Source of the DNA: Gammaproteobacteria bacterium
Lineage (GTDB): Bacteria > Pseudomonadota > Gammaproteobacteria > Pseudomonadales > Cellvibrionaceae
Reading direction: 5' to 3'
DNA length: 64,000 bases
Assembly (NCBI GenBank): GCA_021151835.1
Contig: JAGKWO010000011.1
Coordinates: 55,759 to 119,758 of the forward strand
Shown: positions 33,837 through 42,846 of the stretch, in pieces
Layout of the letters: every line of letters starts with the position of its first letter
Position numbering within the stretch: the first letter of the stretch is position 1
Program-made: the position numbers and the translations under genes
The notes under the pieces: generated by a model
The model's database searches: none
Told to the model about the DNA's origin: nothing
What the model saw: only the letters and a program-made list of their open reading frames with translations

Positions 33837-34027
33837 CAATGGCCTTGTGGTACTGAGGGCGATATCCAGGGACACGCCGTAGTTGATGTGGTGGATTCTA
33901 CCCGAGTCCCCGCATTTTCCCCAACGCATTGCTTTTGCCCAATTCATTCCCAGTACAGATGGTTTCCAGTAGAATCGCAGCAATTTTTTCGGCGGCAACT
34001 TTTTCAGGCGCTCGTTGACTCAAGTAA

Positions 34028-36760
34028 GTGAATAAACAATTGACGGCTGCGCGCCTATCGCCCGCCAGTATGAGACCGTGGTTAATGGCTCCGATCCCGA
34101 ATCAACCCAAGCAATATCGACGTTTTTCATTTGTTCCCTCACAACTGGCGCTTTGTATTGCAGCCCAGTGTGCGGGGTTATTGTTGCTGCCTGCGGCCCC
34201 TGCACTGGCGCAGGATCAGTTATCGCTTTCCAACATACCGATATCCAGTAGTTCTTCCAGCAACTCCTCACCTGGTTCATCTTCTTCCAGCTCTTCATCT
34301 GTCAGCAGTCAGATTGGAACCAAAGTTGACCCTAATGATGAGCTGCGTGAACTGGATTGGATTCCCATGGAGGAACTGACCGAGGAGCAGAAGAAGCTGG
34401 TTCCTACCGCGTGTTGCGGTGCCTACATTGCCCCGCCGCGCGATGATGCCGAATCAGACCTGGACCCGGAAAAAGCCAATCTCTTCGGGACTGCGGATTA
34501 CTCCGAAGCCGAAAAGCAAACCAAATTTGTTATGCACAGCGATGTGCGCCTAACCCAGGGGCGCCGCTCATTCCGTGCGGATACGCTGACTTTTGATAAA
34601 GCGACCCGCGAGGCAGAGCTCAAAGGGAACATCCAGGTACGCGAGCCGGGTGTATTGCTGCGCGCCGAGCGTGCCTATGTGGATACCAACACTGGTAATG
34701 CAGAGCTGGATAATGCCCGTTTTGTGCTCTATGAAACCCGCGTGCGCGGCCGCGCCGAAAAGCTGGAAAAATTTGGTGACCAGGTTATCAGCCTGGACCA
34801 GGGTACGTTTACCAGCTGCGAGCCGGGTGATAACACCTGGTTGATCAGGGGCTCGAATATCACCCTGCACAACGACAAACATTACGGCACCGCCAGGCAT
34901 ATGCGGCTGGAAGTAAAAGATATCCCTGTTGCTTACGCGCCTTATTTCCGCTTCCCTATCGGGCCTGACCGTTTGACAGGGTTCCTGTTTCCATCGATCG
35001 GGCTGGACAGTGATGACGGGATTGGTGAATTCACTGCGCCTTTTTATTGGAACATCGCCCCCAATTACGATGCGACCCTCACCTGGCGTTACCTTTCTGA
35101 TCACGGCAATATCCTGATGACCGAATTGCGCCACATGTCGGCGAATTTCGATACCCAGCTTAATGCCAGTGCCCTGAATAATGACCGCGGTGGCTTCAGT
35201 GAGCGGCTGCAAAAACAGATTGATAACGGCGAGATCGCTGAGGCGGATGCCTATCCCTATAAAGGTGAAGATCGCTGGCAATACAATCTGAATCAGGTTG
35301 GCGGTCGCAACCAGCGCTGGTCAACATTAATTGATTACACCGATGTAAGCGATACCGATTATTTGCGCGATGTTGACAGAAGCGCGGTGGATTTGAATCG
35401 CCAGGCTTATATTCGCCAGCGTGTCTCCGGTAGTTATACCACCGACCATTGGCTGCTGGCCGGTAAACTGGAAGAGTTCCGCCTGCTTACCGATAGCCAG
35501 TTACCTTACCGCGAAATGCCACGTATTAATGCTGATGGTGAGTATCGCTTTAACGACTGGCTATTGGAGCTGGATAACGAATACGTGAATTTCACGATGA
35601 ATCGTTATTTTGGTGAAAACCCGGCCCAGGCGGCCAGTAAGGCGGATCTGATTACGGGCGAGCGTTTGCGTACCAATTATGGCCTGGTTTGGGATAAAGA
35701 ATATGCCGCCGGTTTTATCAAACCGGGCATCGGCGTGAAAACGCTGGGCTACGAGCTGGAAGCTACCAATATGCGTGCCGATGCCGACACCAGTCCGCGC
35801 TTTGTTACGCCGCAAGGTTCATTGGATACCGGCCTTTATTTCGAGCGCGATCAGCAATTGTTTGGTGAGGGTTATACCCAGACGCTGGAGCCGCGTGCGT
35901 TTTATTTGTATCGCGACTACGAAAATCAGGATGCATTTTATGGCCTGACAACCAATACCAGTTACGTTAACTTTGATACCTCGGATCTGGTCTTCACCTA
36001 TCAGCAATTATTCCGCGATTCGCGTTTTTCCGGTGGTGATCGTATTGACGATGCCAATCACCTCGCAATCGGTGTTACCAGCCGTTTTGTAGAATCAGAA
36101 TCGGGGATCGAGCGCCTGCGTATGAGTGTTGGTCAGGTTCGTTATTTTGAGGATCGTGAAGTCAGCATCCTCAATAACCCGGAAGACTACGCCAATACAC
36201 GCAACAGCTCGGCGATTGCCGGCCAGGTCAGTGCCCAACTGGGCGATCACCTGCGTTTCACTAACGATATCCTGTATGACCATCAATTGGATAAAGTACA
36301 GGCGTTCAGTAGCAGCTTGCATTATATGGATGAGCAATACCGTATTTTGAATGTTGGCTATCGTTACACACGCGACCCCCTGACCCTGAGCCCCCTGGAT
36401 ACCAATCCGCAGATCGGTGCAACACTGAACCAGATGGACATCACGACGCTGTGGCCGCTCAATAACCAGTGGGCAGTGATTGCCCGAACCAATTATGATT
36501 TTAACTACGATGTGGAACTCGATACCTTCGCCGGGCTCGAATACACCGATTGTTGTTACCGCATTCGGGTACTGGCTCGCCAATGGGTAGATTTTGACTT
36601 TAGCCAGGACTTCCTCGCCAACATCAGTAACGATGATTACGACCGTGGTGTGTTCTTTGAAGTACAACTGCGCGGCTTCGGGACTTTGAGCCAACGTATT
36701 AGTAACCTGCTCGATAAAGCCATGTTGGGCTACGGCGAGCGTGAAACCTCTTTAAAATAA
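34028..36760 (+). CDS. lptD: LPS-assembly protein LptD
   Basis: A 910-residue outer-membrane barrel that, with LptE, inserts lipopolysaccharide into the outer leaflet. A signal peptide ends near residue 61 (AAPALAQ). A polyserine stretch runs at about 73-94. The OstA/LptA-like domain is at about 160-310, followed by the large barrel (NIAPNYDATLTWRYLSDHGNILM is typical). Cysteine pairs for the usual disulfides are present: CC at 129-130 (TACCGAYI), TSCEPG, and CC in TDCCYRI near the C-terminus. The start is uncertain: GTG 34028, ATG 34070 or ATG 34085; none has a strong ribosome site. It heads lptD-surA-pdxA-rsmA-apaG-apaH. Confidence 0.95.
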   Translation: MNKQLTAARLSPASMRPWLMAPIPNQPKQYRRFSFVPSQLALCIAAQCAGLLLLPAAPALAQDQLSLSNIPISSSSSSNSSPGSSSSSSSSVSSQIGTKVDPNDELRELDWIPMEELTEEQKKLVPTACCGAYIAPPRDDAESDLDPEKANLFGTADYSEAEKQTKFVMHSDVRLTQGRRSFRADTLTFDKATREAELKGNIQVREPGVLLRAERAYVDTNTGNAELDNARFVLYETRVRGRAEKLEKFGDQVISLDQGTFTSCEPGDNTWLIRGSNITLHNDKHYGTARHMRLEVKDIPVAYAPYFRFPIGPDRLTGFLFPSIGLDSDDGIGEFTAPFYWNIAPNYDATLTWRYLSDHGNILMTELRHMSANFDTQLNASALNNDRGGFSERLQKQIDNGEIAEADAYPYKGEDRWQYNLNQVGGRNQRWSTLIDYTDVSDTDYLRDVDRSAVDLNRQAYIRQRVSGSYTTDHWLLAGKLEEFRLLTDSQLPYREMPRINADGEYRFNDWLLELDNEYVNFTMNRYFGENPAQAASKADLITGERLRTNYGLVWDKEYAAGFIKPGIGVKTLGYELEATNMRADADTSPRFVTPQGSLDTGLYFERDQQLFGEGYTQTLEPRAFYLYRDYENQDAFYGLTTNTSYVNFDTSDLVFTYQQLFRDSRFSGGDRIDDANHLAIGVTSRFVESESGIERLRMSVGQVRYFEDREVSILNNPEDYANTRNSSAIAGQVSAQLGDHLRFTNDILYDHQLDKVQAFSSSLHYMDEQYRILNVGYRYTRDPLTLSPLDTNPQIGATLNQMDITTLWPLNNQWAVIARTNYDFNYDVELDTFAGLEYTDCCYRIRVLARQWVDFDFSQDFLANISNDDYDRGVFFEVQLRGFGTLSQRISNLLDKAMLGYGERETSLK

Positions 36761-36776
36761 AACAGTGATTGATGTT

Positions 36777-38096
36777 ATGAGTAAGAACCAAAACAAGCCT
36801 TATCACGTGCGTAATGCCTGGGCGATATTCCTGAGCGGGTTAATGTTGCTCGGCAGCCAGGCTGGCCTGGCCCAAACCAAGGCGGTATCACTGGACCGCG
36901 TTGTCGCTATTGTTGATAAAGATGTCGTGCTTGAGAGCGAACTTAACAGCCGCAAACAAACCATCCTCGAGCGGTTGCGTGGTCAATACCAGCAATTACC
37001 GCCGGAAGATGTCCTCAACAAACAAATTCTCGAGCAATTGATTATCGAGCGTATTGAACTGGGCCTGGCCGAACGCTACGACATTAAAGTGGAAGAATCG
37101 GAAATCGATCAGGCCATCGGCCGTGTATTGCAGAAAAACCAAATCACATTGGCGCAGCTGGAAGCTGACTTGCAGCGCCAGGGCCTGACCCTGGCGGGGC
37201 TGCGCAAGCAAATGCGCAATGAATTAACCATCAGCCATTTGCAGCAAGGTATTGTTAATAGCCGCATCAAAGTGACAGATCAGGACATTAATAATTTCCT
37301 CGCCTCCAGCGATGGTAAATATGCCACCTCACCGGATTACCACATCGGTCATATTTTGATTGCTGTTTCCAGCAGTGCCGATGCGGATGCGGTGACCGAA
37401 GCGGAAAAGAAAGCCAACGATATCTACCAAAAATTGCAAGCTGGAAGCGATTTTTCACAAATGGCGATCAGTTATTCCAACGACCAGGCGGCGCTGCAAG
37501 GTGGCGATATCGGCTGGCGTAAACTCGCACAATTGCCGGAGTTGTTTGGTAACCAAATGGCGAATTTATCAGCTGGCCAGATTTCCAAGCCATTCCGTAG
37601 CGGTGCCGGCTTCCATATTTTGAAAAATATTGAGCAACGCGGTGGCGGTGCGCAAATGATTGACCAAACCCATGCGCGCCATATTCTGGTGAAAACATCG
37701 GAAATTATGGATGACGCGCAAGCGCGCCAGAAATTGCTGGATTTAAAAGCACGCATAGAAAAAGGCGAGGACTTCGCCAAGCTCGCGCGCGAAAATTCTG
37801 AAGATACCGGTTCTATGTTAAGCGGTGGCGACCTGGGTTGGTCTACTCCCGGTATGTTTGTACCCGAATTTGAAGAAGCGATGGCGAATACATCACCCGG
37901 CAATATCAGTCGCCCGTTCAAGAGCCAGTTCGGCTGGCATATTCTGCAAGTGATTGAGCGCCGCAAAGAGGATATGAGCGATAAGGTAAAACGCAATCAA
38001 GCGGCTAACGTATTGCGTTCGCGTCGTTTTGATGAAGAATTCCAATTGTGGCTTACGCAAATTCGCGAAGAAGCCTACGTCGAAATCAAGCTGTAA
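36777..38096 (+). CDS. surA: Periplasmic chaperone/PPIase SurA
   Basis: About 439 residues. A signal peptide (AIFLSGLMLLGSQAGLAQ) is followed by the chaperone N-domain (VVAIVDKDVVLESELNSR), two parvulin domains (HIGHILIAVSS... and HARHILVKTSE..., each with a GGDLGW-like or GGDIGW motif) and a C-terminal helix. SurA carries unfolded outer-membrane proteins such as LptD to the Bam complex. ATG 36777 is preferred over GTG 36765; the gap to lptD is 16 bases or less, so the two are co-transcribed. Confidence 0.96.
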   Translation: MSKNQNKPYHVRNAWAIFLSGLMLLGSQAGLAQTKAVSLDRVVAIVDKDVVLESELNSRKQTILERLRGQYQQLPPEDVLNKQILEQLIIERIELGLAERYDIKVEESEIDQAIGRVLQKNQITLAQLEADLQRQGLTLAGLRKQMRNELTISHLQQGIVNSRIKVTDQDINNFLASSDGKYATSPDYHIGHILIAVSSSADADAVTEAEKKANDIYQKLQAGSDFSQMAISYSNDQAALQGGDIGWRKLAQLPELFGNQMANLSAGQISKPFRSGAGFHILKNIEQRGGGAQMIDQTHARHILVKTSEIMDDAQARQKLLDLKARIEKGEDFAKLARENSEDTGSMLSGGDLGWSTPGMFVPEFEEAMANTSPGNISRPFKSQFGWHILQVIERRKEDMSDKVKRNQAANVLRSRRFDEEFQLWLTQIREEAYVEIKL

Positions 38097-38132
38097 ATTA
38101 TCAGCCGTTAGCTAAAAAATTTATTCTTAAAT

Positions 38133-38172
38133 GGCTAAAAACCGGATTGCATTGCAACGCCGGTTTTTAGCC
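38133..38172. repeat. Long perfect hairpin between surA and pdxA
   Basis: A 13-base stem GGCTAAAAACCGG / CCGGTTTTTAGCC with a 14-base loop that itself can pair TTGC with GCAA. No clean T run follows, so it may act as an RNA processing or partial termination site. Confidence 0.7.
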
Positions 38173-38231
38173 GTTATATTTTTCCGGGCCAGTAATTTTT
38201 ACGGCCCGATAATTTTTTGAGGCCCAGTAAA

Positions 38232-39227
38232 ATGACGGATTGCTACCGCATTGCACTAACACCGGGGGAGCCTGCCGGTATTGGTCCTGATCTGGTTATT
38301 GCTCTCGCACAGCAAGCGCAACAGCATGAAATAGTGGCTATCGCCGATCCTGACTTGTTGCGCACGCGCGCGCAACAATTGAACCTGCCTTTGCGTTTGC
38401 GTGACATTAATGTGCAGGATAAACCCCGCCCAAATGCGGCAGGTGAAGTGGCTATACTGCCGGTCGCACTGGCTGAACCTGCCATACCCGGCAAGCTCAA
38501 CGTAAAAAACGCGCACTATATTTTGCAAACGCTTGATGCGGCTATCGATGGTTGCATGCAAGGATATTTTTCGGCGTTGGTTACCGGTCCGGTGCAAAAA
38601 AGTGTGATCAACGATGCGGGTATCGCCTTTAGCGGGCACACGGAATATCTCGCCGATAAAACCCGTACGCCCAAAGTAGTGATGATGCTCGCCACAGAAG
38701 GCCTGCGTGTTGCATTGGCGACCACACACCTGCCGTTAAAAGATGTTGCTGCCGCAATTACCCGCGACGAACTCACACAAGTTACCGAAATTTTGCAGCG
38801 TGATATGCAACTGCAATTCGGTATTAAAGCGCCACGCATCCTTGTCTGCGGGCTAAACCCCCATGCCGGCGAAGGTGGCCACCTGGGGCGCGAAGAAATT
38901 GATGTGATCGAACCGGTATTAACGGAATTGCGCGCGCGCGGGATGAATTTAATTGGCCCGCTTCCTGCTGATACTTTATTCACTCCCAAATACCTGGATA
39001 AAGCCGACGCGGTGCTTGCCATGTATCATGACCAGGGCTTGCCGGTATTAAAATACAAAGGCTTCGGCCAGGCAGTGAATGTCACGCTGGGGTTGCCCAT
39101 TATTCGCACATCGGTTGACCATGGTACCGCGTTGGATCTGGCGGCGACCGGCAAAGCCGATCTGGGCAGCTTGCGCACTGCGTTGGCTTACGCGCTAGCG
39201 ATGGTGCAAGCAAAGCACGCGCATTAA
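38232..39227 (+). CDS. pdxA: 4-hydroxythreonine-4-phosphate dehydrogenase PdxA
   Basis: A 331-residue NAD-dependent enzyme of pyridoxal phosphate synthesis. Visible signatures are ALTPGEPAGIGPDL (8-21), SGHTEYLA, and the C-terminal MYHDQGLPVLKYKGFGQAVN and RTSVDHGTALDLA, whose histidines bind the divalent metal. ATG 38232 is preferred; the frame extends five codons upstream to a TTG. Small direct copies of a GGCCCAGTAA-like sequence precede it. Confidence 0.96.
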   Translation: MTDCYRIALTPGEPAGIGPDLVIALAQQAQQHEIVAIADPDLLRTRAQQLNLPLRLRDINVQDKPRPNAAGEVAILPVALAEPAIPGKLNVKNAHYILQTLDAAIDGCMQGYFSALVTGPVQKSVINDAGIAFSGHTEYLADKTRTPKVVMMLATEGLRVALATTHLPLKDVAAAITRDELTQVTEILQRDMQLQFGIKAPRILVCGLNPHAGEGGHLGREEIDVIEPVLTELRARGMNLIGPLPADTLFTPKYLDKADAVLAMYHDQGLPVLKYKGFGQAVNVTLGLPIIRTSVDHGTALDLAATGKADLGSLRTALAYALAMVQAKHAH

Positions 39228-39241
39228 TTCGGGTATTGTTG

Positions 39242-40084
39242 ATGAAAAAAATGTTGAACCATGAGTCCCAACATAAAGCGCGCAAACGCTTCGGGCAAAA
39301 CTTTTTAATCGATCACGGGATCATCCGCGACATAGTGCGCTCTGTGCATCCGCATAAAGATGATGTCATCGTGGAAATTGGACCGGGCAAAGGTGCAATT
39401 ACCCAATTGCTGGCTGACGCTTGCGATAATTTAAATGTAATCGAACTGGATCGCGATCTGGTGCCCTGGTTAAAAGTGAAATTTGAAAAACATCCAAATT
39501 TCCAATTGTTCCAGGCTGACGCATTGCAATTTGATTTTGCGCAGCTAATAAAGAATGACAAACCCTTGCGCATTGTGGGCAATCTGCCCTACAACATTTC
39601 CACGCCGTTGATTTTTCATCTACTGACCTACGCAAACAAAGTGCAAGACATGCACTTCATGTTGCAAAAAGAAGTGGTAAAACGCATGGCGGCACAACCG
39701 GGTGAAAGTGCCTATGGCCGTTTGGGAATCATGGTGCAATATTATTGTGCAGTAGAGGATTTATTTGATGTTCCACCAACATCATTTGATCCTGCACCGA
39801 AAGTGGACTCAGCCATTGTCCGCCTGATTCCGTATGCGCAATTACCCCATGTTGCCAACAATGTAAAAACCCTGGAAACCCTGGTGAATGTGGCCTTTCA
39901 ACAGCGCCGCAAAACTTTGCGCAATTCGCTGAAACAATTATTAACGGCGGAGCAATTGGAAAGTTTGCCAGTGGATTTGAGTTTGCGCCCCGAAGAAATC
40001 AGTTTGCCGGAATATGTTGCCATGAGTAATTTGCTCGGCGATATTTCATTCAGTGGAAACATAGTCGCCGATGATGGCGAGTAG
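39242..40084 (+). CDS. rsmA: 16S rRNA dimethyltransferase RsmA (KsgA)
   Basis: A 280-residue methyltransferase that dimethylates two adenines in the 3' hairpin of 16S rRNA (A1518/A1519 in E. coli). KRFGQNFLID, the SAM motif VEIGPGKGAIT and NLPYNISTPL are all present. ATG 39242 is chosen; TTGs lie just upstream and a second ATG at 39251. It lies 14 bases after pdxA. Confidence 0.96.
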   Translation: MKKMLNHESQHKARKRFGQNFLIDHGIIRDIVRSVHPHKDDVIVEIGPGKGAITQLLADACDNLNVIELDRDLVPWLKVKFEKHPNFQLFQADALQFDFAQLIKNDKPLRIVGNLPYNISTPLIFHLLTYANKVQDMHFMLQKEVVKRMAAQPGESAYGRLGIMVQYYCAVEDLFDVPPTSFDPAPKVDSAIVRLIPYAQLPHVANNVKTLETLVNVAFQQRRKTLRNSLKQLLTAEQLESLPVDLSLRPEEISLPEYVAMSNLLGDISFSGNIVADDGE

Positions 40085-40112
40085 ATCATTTATTTATATC
40101 AGGTAGATAAAA

Positions 40113-40481
40113 ATGTCCGCTATATCAGTCAATGTAAAAACCCAATACATTGAAACCCAATCGGTGCCGGCCGAGCATCGCTATGTCTATGCTTATACCA
40201 TTACCATCGCTAACCAGGGCGATGAGCCGGCGCAACTCATCAGTCGCCATTGGCGCATTACTGATGCAAATGAGAAATTACAGGAAGTGCAGGGGATGGG
40301 TGTGGTGGGCGAGCAGCCGCATTTACAGCCCGGTGAAAGTTACACCTATACCAGTGGGGTAATTCTGGAAACCGAAACCGGCATTATGGAAGGGACTTAT
40401 CATATGCGCACTGATGAAGGCGCGATGTTTGATGCAGCGATTCCTACCTTTGCATTGGTGCCGCCTCACGCAATGCATTAA
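40113..40481 (+). CDS. apaG: ApaG protein
   Basis: A 122-residue single-domain immunoglobulin-like protein. The family core YAYTITIANQGDEPAQLISRHW and GEQPHLQPGESYTYTSG are clear. The function is not settled; it is usually between rsmA and apaH, as here. ATG 40113 follows AGGTAG by a suitable distance. Confidence 0.95.
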   Translation: MSAISVNVKTQYIETQSVPAEHRYVYAYTITIANQGDEPAQLISRHWRITDANEKLQEVQGMGVVGEQPHLQPGESYTYTSGVILETETGIMEGTYHMRTDEGAMFDAAIPTFALVPPHAMH

Positions 40482-40531
40482 ATTTATTATTCAGCGCATT
40501 TTTGGCGTGCTTGATTATCTGACGGTTTACT

Positions 40532-41344
40532 ATGGCAACGTACGCAATTGGCGATATCCAGGGCTGCCTCGAACCACTGCAGTGCCTGTTAAAAAAAATC
40601 GCATTTGATCCAACCAAAGACAAGCTCTGGCTTGCCGGTGATTTAATCAATCGCGGGCCGGATACCTTGGCGACCTTGCGTTACTTATATCGCCTGCGCG
40701 ATTCAATCACCATTGTGTTAGGTAATCACGATCTGCATTTTATTGCAGTGTATTACGGCCTGCGTAAATTAGGAAAAAGTGACACCCTGAGTGAGTTGTT
40801 GATTGCCCCTGATCGCTCCGATCTGGTGTATTGGTTGCGGCACCAGAAATTGGTTCACCATGATGCAAGTTTGGGATACACCATGGTCCACGCCGGTATT
40901 CCCCCGCACTGGACATTGCAGGAAGCATTAATGCGCTCGCGTGAAGTAGAAGCTGTTTTGCAAAGCGAAAACCCGGAAGGTTTTTTATCTGGTATGTATG
41001 GAAATTCCCCCACTGGCTGGAGTGACCAATTAACCGGTGTTGATCGTTTGCGTGTGATTACCAACTATTTTACGCGTATGCGTTTTTGCAGTGCGCAAGG
41101 TGAACTGGAGTTGCAAACCAAGGAAAGTGCCGACGCCGCCCCGAGCGGTTTTGCGCCCTGGTTTTCATTTTTGCAACGCAAAACCCGCACTGAAAAAATT
41201 ATTTTTGGCCACTGGGCGGCATTGGAAGGCAAGGTTAATTATCCCAACTTATTTGCACTTGATACGGGTTGCGTATGGGGTGGCACATTGACCGCAATGC
41301 GCCTGGAAGATGGCGTCCGTTTTTCCTGTAATTGTCCCGCATAA
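40532..41344 (+). CDS. apaH: Diadenosine tetraphosphatase ApaH
   Basis: A 270-residue symmetrical Ap4A hydrolase of the calcineurin-like phosphoesterase fold. The metal-binding blocks GDIQGC (near 6), GDLINRGPD and GNHDLH are in order, with a later His in VHAGIPP. It cleaves Ap4A to two ADP. It follows apaG by 50 bases and ends the cluster. Confidence 0.95.
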   Translation: MATYAIGDIQGCLEPLQCLLKKIAFDPTKDKLWLAGDLINRGPDTLATLRYLYRLRDSITIVLGNHDLHFIAVYYGLRKLGKSDTLSELLIAPDRSDLVYWLRHQKLVHHDASLGYTMVHAGIPPHWTLQEALMRSREVEAVLQSENPEGFLSGMYGNSPTGWSDQLTGVDRLRVITNYFTRMRFCSAQGELELQTKESADAAPSGFAPWFSFLQRKTRTEKIIFGHWAALEGKVNYPNLFALDTGCVWGGTLTAMRLEDGVRFSCNCPA

Positions 41345-41427
41345 AATAATTTTTCGAAAAAAAATCAAGCGACAAAAAATTATTTCATTCAGTTTAAATT
41401 CAATTTTCCGTCCCTATTATGAATTCG

Positions 41428-41445
41428 CACACCAAGACAGGTGTG
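41428..41445. promoter_or_regulatory. Inverted repeat upstream of porin-like gene
   Basis: CACACC (41428-41433) and GGTGTG (41440-41445) with a 6-base gap, about 25 bases before the ATG and eight bases after a TATTAT (41415-41420) that could be a -10 element. It could be an operator or a 5' leader hairpin; a -35 is not clear. Confidence 0.45.
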
Positions 41446-41469
41446 AGTGTTTATATCAGAGGATAGATC

Positions 41470-42327
41470 ATGAAAGTAAAGTTACTCCCCGTTGTCATTG
41501 CTACTTGTTCATTTTTTTCCGTTCATTTTGCTGCCGCCAATACGTATCAATCTGAAATCTCCGCCAACTACGGCGAGACCAACCTTGATCATTCATCAGC
41601 CGATATTTCCAATACCAATTTACAAGGCACCTACTATTTTTCACCGGTTGATACAGCGAATCGTCCATTAGTTGAATCCGCGTTTCTGCAAAAAGCCAGT
41701 AACGTTTATGTTAGTGGCGGCTATTCGCAATATAAAGAAAATGACTCCGGATTTGGTAGCCCGGGAGAAGCGAATACCTATAACCGAAGTGTTGGGGTGA
41801 ACTTTTATATTCCTGATACTATTTTTTTTCTGCGCGCAGGAATTACAGAGTCAAAATACAAGTCTGATTTTGCAGACAATGGTACTCGATACCGCTACAC
41901 CAGGGATTGGGATTCCCAATGGCATGTGCAAGCAGGCATAACACCTATTGACGGGCTTATGGTGTGGTCACAATTCTATGAAGATATTGATGTATCCGAA
42001 TTATGGAATATCAATGCGAAATATGTATTGCCTATTGGTTCAAATGGCCAGTGGTTAAACCTGGAAGCAAGTTATGCAAACGCTGATGATGGGTATGACG
42101 AGGCGCAAATGCTGACACTAGCGGGTGATTATTATCTGGATAGTCATTTGAGTATTGGCGCTGGCGTTACTCACAACAGCTATGACAATAACGGGTACCA
42201 CGATAATCAAAATGAATATTTCGTTCGGGCGAACCAGTACTTTACTGATAATTTTGCGGTAAACCTGAGTTATGCAGATGGTGATTACGAAAGTAATTGG
42301 GGAATAGGGGCAACGTTGCGCTTCTAA
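41470..42327 (+). CDS. Small outer-membrane beta-barrel (putative porin)
   Basis: A 285-residue exported protein. The signal peptide VVIATCSFFSVHFAAA ends near residue 22. The mature protein is a regular series of alternating amphipathic strands rich in Tyr, Asn, Asp and Gly (for example YVSGGYSQYK, SIGAGVTHNSY) and ends in Phe (IGATLRF), the outer-membrane sorting signal. It resembles the putative-porin families of Cellvibrio and Pseudomonas relatives. The substrate is unknown. AGAGG lies about eight bases before the ATG; a strong terminator follows. Confidence 0.8.
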   Translation: MKVKLLPVVIATCSFFSVHFAAANTYQSEISANYGETNLDHSSADISNTNLQGTYYFSPVDTANRPLVESAFLQKASNVYVSGGYSQYKENDSGFGSPGEANTYNRSVGVNFYIPDTIFFLRAGITESKYKSDFADNGTRYRYTRDWDSQWHVQAGITPIDGLMVWSQFYEDIDVSELWNINAKYVLPIGSNGQWLNLEASYANADDGYDEAQMLTLAGDYYLDSHLSIGAGVTHNSYDNNGYHDNQNEYFVRANQYFTDNFAVNLSYADGDYESNWGIGATLRF

Positions 42328-42344
42328 AAATTCTTGTGTTGTAA

Positions 42345-42374
42345 AAAACCTCCTGTGTTTATACAGGAGGTTTT
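42345..42374 (+). terminator. Terminator after porin-like gene
   Basis: Stem AAAACCTCCTGT / ACAGGAGGTTTT, loop GTTTAT, with the T run partly in the stem. Confidence 0.9.
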
Positions 42375-42375
42375 G

Positions 42376-42846
42376 TTATATAAAAAACTTCGCTTATTGT
42401 TTAGTGCTCCTTTCCGCGCAAATTCTTGCGTTTTGTTATTCCCCGTTTATAGTTATTCCGTCAGATGCGTTTTAATTTTTAGTGGATTTCCCGCTTAGCA
42501 TCAACATTAACGCGCCGATGGGCGCGCGAGTTGGAATTTAGGTGACCGGTAAATTATGTAAGTCTGGTGCGTCCTGCGTTCTGGCATTTCCCTAGGCCAG
42601 TTGGCTGTTTCTGTTGTCAGGTTGCGCCTTTATCCAGTTGTGAACTGGAAAGCTTCACCTGATTCCTGTAGCCGGGAATGAACCCGGTGTCTGGTTGTTT
42701 TAACGACTTTTCGTTTTTTTTAAAACAGCTTTTCATGAATAGTGGTTATGAGCCAAGGCTTTTTCCTGCTGCACATCTGGCAGGCGCTTGCTCATCTACT
42801 GGTTACGATTTTCCACGGCGATTAAGCCCGAAAAAGGAGTCGTGCA
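42376..42846. other. Long gene-free leader before the cox cluster
   Basis: 471 bases with no convincing coding frame. It contains three short perfect inverted repeats: CGCGCC / GGCGCG (42511-42526), CCAGTT / AACTGG (42634-42648) and CCGGG / CCCGG (42672-42687), then the coxB ribosome site AAAAGGAGT at 42833-42841. It probably holds the cox promoter and a structured 5' leader; no clear -35/-10 pair was found. Confidence 0.65.

Noticed and set aside
34568..35281. 237-residue open frame antisense to lptD
   Set aside because: Shadow of the lptD reading frame; composition reflects the opposite strand, with no ribosome site or motif.
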